Under the pieces are notes generated by a model that saw only the letters and a program-made list of their open reading frames with translations, did no database searches and had not been told where the DNA came from. The position numbers were made by a program, and so were the translations under genes. This document shows positions 25,569 to 33,898 of a stretch of 64,000 bases of DNA, one piece after another. The number at the start of each line of letters is the position of its first letter. Positions within the stretch are counted from its first letter, which is position 1. The DNA is from Paenibacillus chitinolyticus NBRC 15660 (GTDB taxonomy: Bacteria; Bacillota; Bacilli; Paenibacillales; NBRC-103111), in NCBI RefSeq assembly GCF_000739915.1, contig NZ_BBJT01000007.1, positions 248,001 to 312,000 on the forward strand. The letters run 5' to 3'.

Positions 25569-25786
25569 ACACTTGTAAGCCCTCCTATATGGACGCATGT
25601 TGTCTAAAGAATTAAGCTGAATGAAGGCTTTGCCTCATCTGAATGATCCGTTTATTATACCAATTTTCGTGTCAGGGTCTATACGATTTTCGGAGATTGG
25701 AAAGCCCTTCCCTCCTCCTTTCTAGTATCTTCGAACCTCCGAAAAATAACCGGCCGCTTAACAAGCGTATCATCCGCTGCACATAC

Positions 25787-25819
25787 AAAAAAACCTTCCA
25801 TCCAAACGGACCAAAGGTT
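25787..25819 (-). terminator. Terminator after the 183-residue hypothetical gene
   Basis: AACCTTTGGTCC/GGATGGAAGGTT stem then TTTTTTG on the minus strand. The gap to LtrA holds this terminator and the LtrA promoter, nothing else visible. Confidence 0.85.
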
Positions 25820-25867
25820 TTAACCCCAACGATTTCCCGAGACGGGTTCTCCAATGTTGCCAGCCAT

Positions 25868-26419
25868 CTATTTAATCAAGATGTTTCTGTTATCCGGGTG
25901 AGCGTCGGCAGGCTCGTAATCATTCATACGCAGCAAAATATACTCAATTTCTTCTAAGGGCATTTTCAATTCTTGGCTGACTTCATATAGTCCCATGTCC
26001 TGTGCAAGAAGCTCCCGTGCTTTATTTATTTTTCCATGGAGCCAGTTGTTCTCCAGCATCCAACTCTTCACCTGGGCCAAGAAGCGGTTCTGAGTGTCCT
26101 TATCCGCGTGCTTCTTGTATTTAGCAACAGACTCCGATAGATAGTCATATAAATAAATACCCAAGGTCTCACGCTGCTCATTCTTAGACATCCGCAGATA
26201 CTGCTCATAAATTAGGCTGATGTCTAACCCCAGTAAGTTATCTCGGCTGTCAAAGCGTCTGAATGTCTTTCGTTCATAGCTTTCGGGTAAAACACGAAAT
26301 ACAACAACGATCGCATACGGAAATTCCCATGTTTTCGCCGCTTCTTCTAACGGTAACAGTTCATCTCTCAATTCGCTCACACACGTTCCATGTGTATCTA
26401 AATAAAAGGATAGTTCCAT
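25868..26419 (-). CDS. Hypothetical protein, 183 residues
   Basis: I do not recognise this protein. It is soluble and charged; MELSFYLDTHGTCVSELRDE is followed by predicted helices with many Glu/Lys. AGGAGG lies seven bases before the ATG. It is next to a SUKH-domain gene, so an immunity-type role is possible, but nothing in the sequence proves it. Confidence 0.7.
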   Translation of the reverse strand: MELSFYLDTHGTCVSELRDELLPLEEAAKTWEFPYAIVVVFRVLPESYERKTFRRFDSRDNLLGLDISLIYEQYLRMSKNEQRETLGIYLYDYLSESVAKYKKHADKDTQNRFLAQVKSWMLENNWLHGKINKARELLAQDMGLYEVSQELKMPLEEIEYILLRMNDYEPADAHPDNRNILIK

Positions 26420-26482
26420 GGGGACCTCCTCTTGCTGCCGTTTTTTTGATCCGTCTTAAAAGGCTGCCGCTTGCAGGTTTCA

Positions 26483-27223
26483 TTACTTCTCCGGATACGG
26501 TTCGCATCCTTTCGACAAGAGCCATTGCTTGATAACGTCTACCGCTTGTATTTCATCCTGTTCATACATGACGGCCACCTCTTGCCCGTTGGCGTAATTA
26601 AATCTCACATAGCCGCCCAGTGCCTGATAGAAGAGGAAACAAGAATATTCGGTTTCAACGGACAGATCCGGGGAAAAAGCCGCTCGGCACATTCCAGCCA
26701 GATCCGCCAGCGAGAACTGTTCCTGTCCCGGTGGCAGCCGTAAAAAGAAATGGCTCCTTGACCCCGTCCACGGCTCGTAATAAACGGCTCCCTCCCGGCC
26801 GCATCCGTACACCTGACGATAGATTTCGTCCAGCACCAAAGCGTACGTCGCTTCATCTTCCCGCTCCCGCGCCTGGAGGGGAATCGCCGTCACTTGTTCC
26901 CCATGCCGGGGCAGCCAGAGCAGTTGATCCGTCTGGGGATGCACCGCCAGAAAATCGCCGTCCACCGTCGTGCTTATAGCGACACACTCTGCGATCTGCC
27001 GCTCGGTAATCGGGCTGTCCGCGTCATGCTCCCATAACCCGTACTCGGCAAAAGGCTTAAGCACATCCGGGTCCGGCAGCTGCACATTCATCCATCCCCT
27101 ATAGGTCCCTTCGCCGAAGGATCGCAAAAACCGGAGATAGCCCGGTGGAAAAGCGGCCTCGTCTTTCGCAAGCGCTTGGTTGGTGCTGTCAGACAGCGGC
27201 TTTGGCCGAGATACCAGATACAT
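26483..27223 (-). CDS. SUKH (SMI1/KNR4-like) domain protein
   Basis: About 246 residues. FPPGYLRFLRSFGEGTYRGW, then VDGDFLAVHPQ and a C-terminal LDEIYRQVYG are the SUKH pattern: a proline-rich start, a GDFLAxxP turn and late helices. SUKH proteins are typical immunity proteins against polymorphic toxins. No toxin is adjacent. The ATG at 27223 is preferred, since the GTG at 27244 lies before its ribosome site GGGGGAGAG. Confidence 0.8.
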   Translation of the reverse strand: MYLVSRPKPLSDSTNQALAKDEAAFPPGYLRFLRSFGEGTYRGWMNVQLPDPDVLKPFAEYGLWEHDADSPITERQIAECVAISTTVDGDFLAVHPQTDQLLWLPRHGEQVTAIPLQAREREDEATYALVLDEIYRQVYGCGREGAVYYEPWTGSRSHFFLRLPPGQEQFSLADLAGMCRAAFSPDLSVETEYSCFLFYQALGGYVRFNYANGQEVAVMYEQDEIQAVDVIKQWLLSKGCEPYPEK

Positions 27224-27408
27224 ACGTCTCTCCCCCTGTGTCACTAACTTTCAATTTTCATTGTAAATTTAGGCAGCCAATTCAACTTAAATTTAAAGCA
27301 GCCTGTCCCCATTATACTATATATAGGAATTGCTTCTATCATTTCCCCTTACATATACGACTTGAAACGGCCAGTTCATCGGATTTCCAGATCCTCTGCC
27401 GCAAACGC

Positions 27409-27443
27409 AAAAAAACCTTCGATCCAAGGACGGATCAAAGGTT
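27409..27443 (-). terminator. Terminator after mqo
   Basis: AACCTTTGATCC/GGATCGAAGGTT with a TTTTTTTG tract. It is nearly the same sequence as the terminator at 25787-25819. Confidence 0.9.
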
Positions 27444-27455
27444 CCTTATCGATAA

Positions 27456-28943
27456 TCAGTTATAAGCCAGTTCTTTTTCGACCAGACCAAGCGTCTGAGC
27501 CGTTGATGTGAGAATTTCTTGGAAAAGCTCGGGATTGTTCAAGAGTGACACGCCGTAAGAAGGAATCATTTCTTTGATTTTCGGTTCCCACTCTTTTATA
27601 TGCTGCGGGAAGCATCTTGCCAAGATCTCCAGCATCACGTGAACGGCAGTAGAAGCTCCAGGAGAAGCGCCGAGCAGCGCAGCGATCGAGCCGTCAGCGG
27701 CCGTAATCACTTCCGTACCGAATTGAAGAGTGCCTTTGCCGCCGGCTTCCGTATCCTTGATCACCTGCACACGCTGGCCCGCCACGACGATATCCCAGTC
27801 CTCGCCTTTGGCGTTCGGGATAAACTCACGCAATTCTTCCACGCGCTTTTCATTCGATAATAGTACCTGCTGGATCAGGTATTTGGTCAAGGCCATCTCT
27901 TTGACACCGGCCGCCAGCATCGTCAAGACATTATCCGGTTTCACCGACGTGATTAAATCAAACATGGAACCCGTTTTTAAAAACTTGGGCGAGAATCCGG
28001 CAAACGGTCCGAACAGCAGCGATTTTTTGTTGTCAATATAACGTGTATCCAAGTGCGGAACCGACATAGGCGGAGCTCCGACTTTGGCTTTGCCGTATAC
28101 TTTGGCATGGTGCTGTTCGATAACTTCCGGATTGTTGCATACCATAAAGAGCCCGCTTACCGGGAACCCGCCAATATGTTTTCCTTCGGGAATACCGGAC
28201 TTTTGCAGCAAATGCAGGCTTCCGCCGCCGCCGCCGATAAAGACGAATTTCGCCGTGTGGCGTTCGACGCTGCCGTTATCGAGGTTGCGCACCTTCAATT
28301 CCCATGATCCGTCGGCGGCACGTTTAATATTGTCCACGCTATGTTTGTAATGCATCTCCACATTTTGGGTCTGCAGGTAGTCAAAAAGCATGCGCGTTAA
28401 AGCGCCAAAGTTGACGTCCGTCCCAGAATCGATTTTTGTAGCCGCGATCGGTTCACTCGATGTACGGCCTTCCATGATAAGCGGAATCCATTCCTTCAAT
28501 TTCTCAGGATCATCGGAAAACTCCATCCCTTGGAATAAAGGGTTGTTCGACATCGCTTCAAACCGTTTCTTCAAAAACGTAACATTCTCTTGCCCCTGCA
28601 CCATACTCATATGCGGAATCGGCATAATAAAATCTTGCGGATTGCGGATCAGCTTGCTGTTTACAAGATAAGACCAGAACTGTCTGGAAAGCTGAAACTG
28701 TTCATTAATTTGAATCGCTTTGCTTATATCTACGGAACCGTCCGGTTTTTCGGAAGTATAGTTAAGCTCACACAGTGCAGAATGGCCTGTACCCGCGTTA
28801 TTCCATTCGTTAGAGCTTTCTTCTCCTGCCTTTGCGAGTTTCTCGAACACTTTGATTTCCCATTCCGGCACTAGCTCTTTCAGTAACGATCCCAGAGTCG
28901 CGCTCATGACCCCGGCACCGATTAAGATAACGTCTGTTTTCAT
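27456..28943 (-). CDS. mqo: Malate:quinone oxidoreductase
   Basis: 495 residues. The FAD site [20 protein letters not shown], then [20 protein letters not shown] and [20 protein letters not shown] are specific to Mqo. It is a peripheral membrane flavoprotein that oxidises L-malate to oxaloacetate and passes electrons to menaquinone, in the TCA cycle. The length fits the family. AAGGAAGG lies five bases before the ATG. The 118-nt leader contains an intrinsic terminator hairpin, so expression may be controlled by attenuation. Confidence 0.97.
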   Translation of the reverse strand: MKTDVILIGAGVMSATLGSLLKELVPEWEIKVFEKLAKAGEESSNEWNNAGTGHSALCELNYTSEKPDGSVDISKAIQINEQFQLSRQFWSYLVNSKLIRNPQDFIMPIPHMSMVQGQENVTFLKKRFEAMSNNPLFQGMEFSDDPEKLKEWIPLIMEGRTSSEPIAATKIDSGTDVNFGALTRMLFDYLQTQNVEMHYKHSVDNIKRAADGSWELKVRNLDNGSVERHTAKFVFIGGGGGSLHLLQKSGIPEGKHIGGFPVSGLFMVCNNPEVIEQHHAKVYGKAKVGAPPMSVPHLDTRYIDNKKSLLFGPFAGFSPKFLKTGSMFDLITSVKPDNVLTMLAAGVKEMALTKYLIQQVLLSNEKRVEELREFIPNAKGEDWDIVVAGQRVQVIKDTEAGGKGTLQFGTEVITAADGSIAALLGASPGASTAVHVMLEILARCFPQHIKEWEPKIKEMIPSYGVSLLNNPELFQEILTSTAQTLGLVEKELAYN

Positions 28944-28971
28944 GATAACCTTCCTTATCCTCTATATTTAT

Positions 28972-28997
28972 AAAAAAAGAGCAGGCACGCCTGCTTC
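28972..28997 (-). terminator. Terminator hairpin inside the mqo leader
   Basis: On the minus strand AAGCAGG-CGTG-CCTGCTC followed by TTTTTTT, about 30 nt before the mqo start. GCCTTGC upstream (29009-29015 region) could pair with GCAGGC and block it. Confidence 0.7.
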
Positions 28998-29067
28998 GTA
29001 TAGTAAAAAAGCAAGGCACCACCTAAGAACAAACCGATTCTGTCTCCACTATAACCCTATCTACTCT

Positions 29068-29073
29068 ATTATA
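29068..29073 (-). promoter_or_regulatory. -10 element of mqo
   Basis: TATAAT on the minus strand; a weak -35 (TAGATA) lies upstream. It sets a leader of about 118 nt. Confidence 0.55.
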
Positions 29074-29123
29074 ATTATTTTTACACTAAAATATCTACCA
29101 TTAAGTACTTCCAAAAGCCCTAA

Positions 29124-29179
29124 AAACAAAAAAAACCAAGTCCTTAACTCAGTTTATGCTGAATTACGGAGTTTGGTTT
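29124..29179 (-). terminator. Terminator-like hairpin upstream of the mqo promoter
   Basis: A long stem (AAACCAA with TTGGTTT, inner CTCC/GGA and TTCAG/CTGA) followed by TTTTTTTTG on the minus strand. There is no annotated gene on that strand just upstream, so it may end an unseen small RNA. Confidence 0.6.
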
Positions 29180-29359
29180 GTATTTTTTGTGAGTTCTTCT
29201 AGTTTCCGCCGTAGTTTAGCAGCGCAGAATCTTAGCGCTCTTTCAGCAAAGGCAAGTTTCAAGGCAAAAATATAGACTTATTTACTTGATTAAATTAATC
29301 TTAGGAAGTAGGATCATTTTTCCATTTCTGAATAAGAGAAGGCAGCGAGGTGTCTGCCA

Positions 29360-29734
29360 TTGACTGCACTGATTGTGATACTTGTCATTTTCTCACTAAT
29401 TACGGCGTCCGTTGCAACTACCATCGTGGTTCTGATGCTGCGTACCCGCAGCAAACAACGCTTGCAGAGCAAAACCATTCTTACGGAGGGGACTTCCGCA
29501 CAAGCGGTGATCAATTCCATCCGGCAAACCAATGTACAAGTGGACGATCAGCCGGAAGTCTTGCTTGATCTGACCGTCACTCAACAGGACGGCAAGGTGG
29601 TCCACGCCTTGGTAAAAGCCGTCATCCAAATCGTGAATATTCCCGCTTTTCAAAAAGGCAGCGTCATTGAAGTGAAATATATGACCATAGACAACGAGCA
29701 AAAATTCGCTGTGGTCGGTTCCTATATGCCTTAG
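29360..29734 (+). CDS. Hypothetical protein with one N-terminal membrane segment
   Basis: 124 residues. Residues 3-27 form a single hydrophobic helix, followed by a basic stretch (RTRSKQR) and a beta-rich domain. This topology suggests the domain is cytoplasmic. The start is a TTG at 29360 with GAGGTG seven bases upstream. I do not recognise the family. It probably shares a transcript with the next gene, 105 bp downstream. Confidence 0.7.
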   Translation: MTALIVILVIFSLITASVATTIVVLMLRTRSKQRLQSKTILTEGTSAQAVINSIRQTNVQVDDQPEVLLDLTVTQQDGKVVHALVKAVIQIVNIPAFQKGSVIEVKYMTIDNEQKFAVVGSYMP

Positions 29735-29839
29735 AGCAGGAATGGCATGCTGGTCCCGCCTGGGCTTTGTCATTGAGCGTCATGCGCCTAAAGCAGAGAA
29801 GACTAGCATAAAAACAGTTAACGAAAGGTGAGATGAACA

Positions 29840-30262
29840 ATGGGATCTTGGGGTACGGCATCGCTGGAAAGTGACGAGGGACTGGACGTTCTTCATGCGT
29901 TAACGGAATACACAACGGAGCGTAAATCGGTCAAGTTAAAGGAGCTGATCACTCATTTCAGGGAGATCGGATTCCTTTCGGAGGATCCGGACGAGGAGGA
30001 TTTCCTTTACGATAATACGGCCATCGCTCTGGCTGAAATCGTATGCGCCTATATCGAAAACGGCAAGACGCAGTACGAGCAGTTGAACGGCCTGAACGAG
30101 ATTGTCTTGGAGACAGAGGATCTGCGCGAGTTGAAGCAACTGGTTCAGCAGGTGCTCGATAATAAAGGCGGAGACCGCGAGCTGTATGAGCTGAGAGACG
30201 GAGATTCCGACTGGATTAAACATCTGGAGAATGTGGTTCGTATTTTGTCGGAGCGGCTATAA
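29840..30262 (+). CDS. DUF4259-like small acidic protein
   Basis: 140 residues. MGSWGTASLESDEGLDVLHA is the typical start of DUF4259 proteins (MGxWGxxxFxxDxxxD); the rest is acidic and helical. AGGTGA lies eight bases before the ATG. Function unknown; these proteins are often found in toxin-immunity neighbourhoods. Confidence 0.75.
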   Translation: MGSWGTASLESDEGLDVLHALTEYTTERKSVKLKELITHFREIGFLSEDPDEEDFLYDNTAIALAEIVCAYIENGKTQYEQLNGLNEIVLETEDLRELKQLVQQVLDNKGGDRELYELRDGDSDWIKHLENVVRILSERL

Positions 30263-30320
30263 TTGCCGGAAAACAGGCGCCGGATGCCGCAGCTCAAAGC
30301 GGCAGACGGCATCCTGCCCA

Positions 30321-30345
30321 AAGCCGCGTAACGCGGCCTTTTTTC
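30321..30345 (+). terminator. Terminator after the DUF4259-like gene
   Basis: GCCGCGT/ACGCGGC stem followed by TTTTTT. Confidence 0.85.
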
Positions 30346-30367
30346 GAAAGGCTTTCGTGAAAGATGT

Positions 30368-31078
30368 CTACTGCTTGCCCTTCATAACAAGCTCATATTT
30401 TTTAAAAATCCAGGAATCCGCCAGTTCATTCGCCGCATTTTGGCTTATGCGAACAGGCGGTTTTTGCTCTTGTAAAGCATCTGCCGCGTAGGCCGAGAAA
30501 CGAAGCGGCTTTGTGATTTTTTTCGTATAGCTTGCCAGTTCATCAAAAAACGCATAAGTTAACGGCTGATGTTCCCGGATATCCTCATACACATAATACT
30601 TCCCTTTTTCATCCTCCAGATTAATTTGTAAGCCCTTGGGAAGCGAAAGCATGACATACGGCAATTCATCTTCCGCCCACTGCCCGTGATAGGGATACCT
30701 GATTCCTTCATTTTTTACAAAGAATCCGGAGCTTTCATTCCCCGCGGAGAAAGAAATAGAGTATACGAAGAATGGGTAGTAATTCGGCTTTTCTTGTGCC
30801 GCAAAATATCGGTAAAACGTTTGATAAGCCTCAACCACCTCATGTTGATCATGTTTTGTCCGGGCATGATTAGTAAGATAAAATTGTGCGTGTTTCGGCT
30901 CGAAGAGCTTCAAGACACTTTCAAATTCTTCCGGCGTTATGAAAAATTTAAGTTTATAGAATCCGCTGTGCTTCAATCTGTCCATTAATCTCACCGCCAA
31001 ATATAGACTTAGGATACGCGATAAGGTCCGAAGTTTAGCAAACATCCCCTCCAGTGAGGTCTGATATGTATTCCACAT
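30368..31078 (-). CDS. Hypothetical protein, 236 residues
   Basis: I do not recognise this protein. It has an N-terminal amphipathic/hydrophobic helix (LSRILSLYLAVRLMDRL), a soluble middle with many aromatic residues (PNYYPFFVYSISFSAGNESS) and no membrane segment later. It is separated from the sugar cluster upstream by a terminator and stands alone. Confidence 0.65.
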   Translation of the reverse strand: MWNTYQTSLEGMFAKLRTLSRILSLYLAVRLMDRLKHSGFYKLKFFITPEEFESVLKLFEPKHAQFYLTNHARTKHDQHEVVEAYQTFYRYFAAQEKPNYYPFFVYSISFSAGNESSGFFVKNEGIRYPYHGQWAEDELPYVMLSLPKGLQINLEDEKGKYYVYEDIREHQPLTYAFFDELASYTKKITKPLRFSAYAADALQEQKPPVRISQNAANELADSWIFKKYELVMKGKQ

Positions 31079-31153
31079 GTTTAACGCGTTCTCCTGGCTT
31101 CTCTCCCATACTATTTTGCGTTGTTATACGGTGTAGCTAAGGGTCTACCCTCA

Positions 31154-31187
31154 AAAATTGCGAAAGGAACTGCTATGACCAGTTCCT
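31154..31187 (-). terminator. Terminator of the aminosugar cluster
   Basis: AGGAACTG/CAGTTCCT overlaps the GT2 stop; a late ATTTTTG tract follows. Confidence 0.6.
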
Positions 31188-31943
31188 ACGAAAATGATCT
31201 ATGATGAAATATACGCCAGTTGCTGCCCCTAGGGCCACAATGATTATCAACATGAAAAGGAAGTATTTCACAAACGGGGGCATGTAATAACGTACTATAG
31301 TTAACCAATGTTTAAATAGCTTGATTAGATTATAATTCGATTTTCCGTTCTTCCTCTGATGGTGCTCTGTTAAGGTGTTGGCAAGATTAGCTGTACTTCT
31401 TAGTATTAGCCCCTGAATAACAGGCTTAGGCGATTGATCCTTAATAATCATCGTAACGATAGCTCTTCTCATGATTAAGAAGTTAGTGAACGAAATCTTT
31501 TGTTTCGTACTCACGAACACAAGAAATTGATTCAGCCTGGATACCAGCTTTCGAATCAAAGATTGGTTGTAGATCATCCTTTTGCCAATTACAACGTCGT
31601 AACCCTCGTTAACTTTTTGGATTAGCTTTATGATTTCACTTGGTGGATTTTGCATATCGTCATCCATTAGAACAACAAGGTTACCCTGGCAGCGTCTAAG
31701 CCCAGTCATTAGTGCGAGCTGTTGACCGCCGTTTGTCTCTTGATGAATAACAACAACATTCGCATACCGATTACTTAGATTCTCGCACTCTTGACGACTC
31801 GCGTCCGTGCTCCCATCGTTAACAAGAATGATCTCTAACGAAAACAAGGCATTATATAAGTGAAGAATCGGCTCCACCACAGCCCCAATTGTGTCCTGTG
31901 AATTATAAACGGGGATAACTACGGATAATTCGATAGGTTCCAT
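31173..31943 (-). CDS. Family 2 glycosyltransferase (GtrB/DPM1-like)
   Basis: About 256 residues. ELSVVIPVYNSQDTI, IILVNDGSTDAS, GGQQLALMTGLRRCQG and VLMDDDMQNPP are the GT2 donor and DxD motifs of dolichol/undecaprenyl-phosphate glycosyltransferases. One hydrophobic segment at the C-terminus anchors it to the membrane (most relatives have two). It probably loads a sugar onto undecaprenyl phosphate. The ATG at 31943 has GGGAAG ten bases upstream. It is the last gene of the WecE-containing cluster. Confidence 0.9.
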   Translation of the reverse strand: MEPIELSVVIPVYNSQDTIGAVVEPILHLYNALFSLEIILVNDGSTDASRQECENLSNRYANVVVIHQETNGGQQLALMTGLRRCQGNLVVLMDDDMQNPPSEIIKLIQKVNEGYDVVIGKRMIYNQSLIRKLVSRLNQFLVFVSTKQKISFTNFLIMRRAIVTMIIKDQSPKPVIQGLILRSTANLANTLTEHHQRKNGKSNYNLIKLFKHWLTIVRYYMPPFVKYFLFMLIIIVALGAATGVYFIIDHFRRNWS

Positions 31944-31965
31944 TTTCAATATACTTCCCACGTAT

Positions 31966-32703
31966 CTAATTTGTTACTTTTCTTAATATATAGTAAATCT
32001 CCTTGATCTCAAAACCGACAAATAAATTAGCTCTTAGCGCTTCAATGTTGTTAGATGAAACCCTTGTGACAGCTTTAGTATACCCCGCCTCTGCCAACCA
32101 GCTGCGAATTTCCTCCAAGAAACTTAACCCAACTCCTCTTCTTCTAGAGTTATTGTACACGCTGACTAGCACCGCATGGATGGCTTTATCATTTCTTTTA
32201 GTAAAATAAAAAAAACCTATTTTTTTTGTTTTTAATATCGCCTCAATAATTAAAGCATCCCCACTGAGAAAGCCATCTCTGATCCAATTAACGTAACGCT
32301 TGTGCGCCAAACCAATACCTAATTCAGGATCAAGCGACACTCTGTCGGTTACAAAAAGATCTTCATCGATACGGGATAACATTTCTTCCAAACGTTCTAT
32401 TGTTTCTACCGTTTGGAATTGAATGTGGTCGGAAATCGCTTTCGTGAATCTGGATGGCTTTGAAAGTTTCGTCAAATTCATAGTCATTTCCATTTGAGTT
32501 TCCATAAATCGAAACCCGGCTTCTTCAAGGCCATGTACGAGGTCCATTCTACGCTTGGGCACTTTTGTGACAATGTACTCATAGTCTGCATAATCATTCT
32601 GAAGTTCAGCCAAACAATCGGTTGAATCGTTTGCATCCAATTCAATTTCCAACACCTTCTTATCGAAATTCCGTTTTTCCCAGTAGGCGTCTATCTTTTT
32701 CAT
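31966..32703 (-). CDS. GNAT-family N-acetyltransferase, probable dTDP-aminosugar acetyltransferase
   Basis: 245 residues. The C-terminal half carries the GNAT acetyl-CoA site (VSVYNNSRRRGVGLSFLEEI) and ends with ALRANLFVGFEIKEIYYILR. It follows the WecE-type aminotransferase by 29 bp, just as WecD follows WecE in enterobacteria. So N-acetylation of dTDP-4-amino-4,6-dideoxygalactose to dTDP-Fuc4NAc is the most likely role; this part is inference from order. Confidence 0.85.
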   Translation of the reverse strand: MKKIDAYWEKRNFDKKVLEIELDANDSTDCLAELQNDYADYEYIVTKVPKRRMDLVHGLEEAGFRFMETQMEMTMNLTKLSKPSRFTKAISDHIQFQTVETIERLEEMLSRIDEDLFVTDRVSLDPELGIGLAHKRYVNWIRDGFLSGDALIIEAILKTKKIGFFYFTKRNDKAIHAVLVSVYNNSRRRGVGLSFLEEIRSWLAEAGYTKAVTRVSSNNIEALRANLFVGFEIKEIYYILRKVTN

Positions 32704-32732
32704 CGCACGACTCCTTGACCTTTATTTTCTAT

Positions 32733-33875
32733 TCACGCTTCTCCTGGTACTTTAAAGTATTGTTTAATTAAACTCACCGTATAATGAATATCTCCTTGAT
32801 CCAAACCGTAAAACATAGGTAATCTCAATATTTTTTCGCTTTCGCTGGTCGTATGAATATCCTCTCCATGAAAAAATCCGTACCTTTTCCCCATGTCGGA
32901 ACTATGCAGAGGAATGTAGTGGGAAGCAGTAGAAACCCCATTGTGTTTGAGATAGGTCATTAATTCGTTTCTAACTACTTGATTGCTGACTTTCACATAA
33001 AAGATGTGGCCGTTATGCTTTGTACCCCTAGGGGTACCCGGCAGCATAAGTTTGCCGTCAACCGCCAGTTCTTCTAATGCATCGTAGTAGGTTTGCCAAC
33101 TTCTAGTTCGGTCTGCATTTATGTGATCGGACAATAACAGTTGAGGAAACAAAAACGCGGCATTTAGCTCACTTAGCAAGTACGAGGAACCGATATCGAC
33201 CCATGTGTATTTATCTATTTCTCCCTGCAAATATTGGGTTCGGTTTGTTCCTTTTTCCCTGATTACCTCTGCCCTTTCAATAAACCTTTTATCATTTATA
33301 ATCAGTGCCCCACCTTCCCCGCACTGGTAGTTCTTCGATTCGTGAAAACTGAAGCAACCCAAATGGCCGATCGTGCCCAAGTATTTGTCTCGATAACGAC
33401 TCATTAATGCATGGGCTGCATCTTCTATAACAACAAGATTGTATTGATTTGCAAGCTTCATGATTGTGTCCATTTCACAGGATACGCCAGCATAGTGGAC
33501 AGGGACAATCGCCTTCGTTTTATTGGTAATGGCTTTCTCAATCAACTGCTCATTCATATTCAACGTATCCGGTCTAATATCTACGAATACCAGTTTGGCT
33601 CCTCGAAGGACAAAAGCATTGGTTGTGGAGACAAACGTAAAGGATGGAACAATAATTTCATCCCCTTCGGTAATATCCAACAACATGGCCGCCATCTCAA
33701 GCGCATGCGTGCAAGATGTGGTGAGAAGCGCCCTGTCGCAACCTAAAGTGTCTTCTAGCCATCTGCTGCATCGTCCGGTCAAAGGTCCATCTCCTGCAAA
33801 TCTCCCTGATTCTATCGCTTCACGAATATATGCATCTTCTTGTCCTGTAAGTAAGGGTTTGTTAAAAGGGATCAT
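32733..33875 (-). CDS. rffA: dTDP-4-amino-4,6-dideoxygalactose transaminase
   Basis: 380 residues, a PLP enzyme of the DegT/DnrJ/EryC1 class. MIPFNKPLLTGQEDAYIREA, TSCTHALEMAAMLL, VPSFTFVSTTNAFV, VVIEDAAHAL and SFHESKNYQCGEGGAL, the last with the PLP lysine, match RffA/WecE closely. It makes dTDP-4-amino-4,6-dideoxygalactose from the 4-keto sugar. The order GT-C protein, RffA, GNAT, GT2 suggests a Fuc4NAc-like unit added to a polyprenyl carrier or surface glycan. Confidence 0.93.
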   Translation of the reverse strand: MIPFNKPLLTGQEDAYIREAIESGRFAGDGPLTGRCSRWLEDTLGCDRALLTTSCTHALEMAAMLLDITEGDEIIVPSFTFVSTTNAFVLRGAKLVFVDIRPDTLNMNEQLIEKAITNKTKAIVPVHYAGVSCEMDTIMKLANQYNLVVIEDAAHALMSRYRDKYLGTIGHLGCFSFHESKNYQCGEGGALIINDKRFIERAEVIREKGTNRTQYLQGEIDKYTWVDIGSSYLLSELNAAFLFPQLLLSDHINADRTRSWQTYYDALEELAVDGKLMLPGTPRGTKHNGHIFYVKVSNQVVRNELMTYLKHNGVSTASHYIPLHSSDMGKRYGFFHGEDIHTTSESEKILRLPMFYGLDQGDIHYTVSLIKQYFKVPGEA

Positions 33876-33898
33876 TAATTGTATCTCCGTTCATTTCA

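Noticed and set aside
28997-29025. T-box-like GGTGGTGCC in the mqo leader
   Set aside because: The conserved ACC is GCC, no stem I or specifier is seen upstream, and mqo is not an amino acid gene.
33030-33055. Palindrome around TACCCCTAGGGGTA
   Set aside because: It lies inside the RffA coding region and encodes conserved-looking residues; probably chance.
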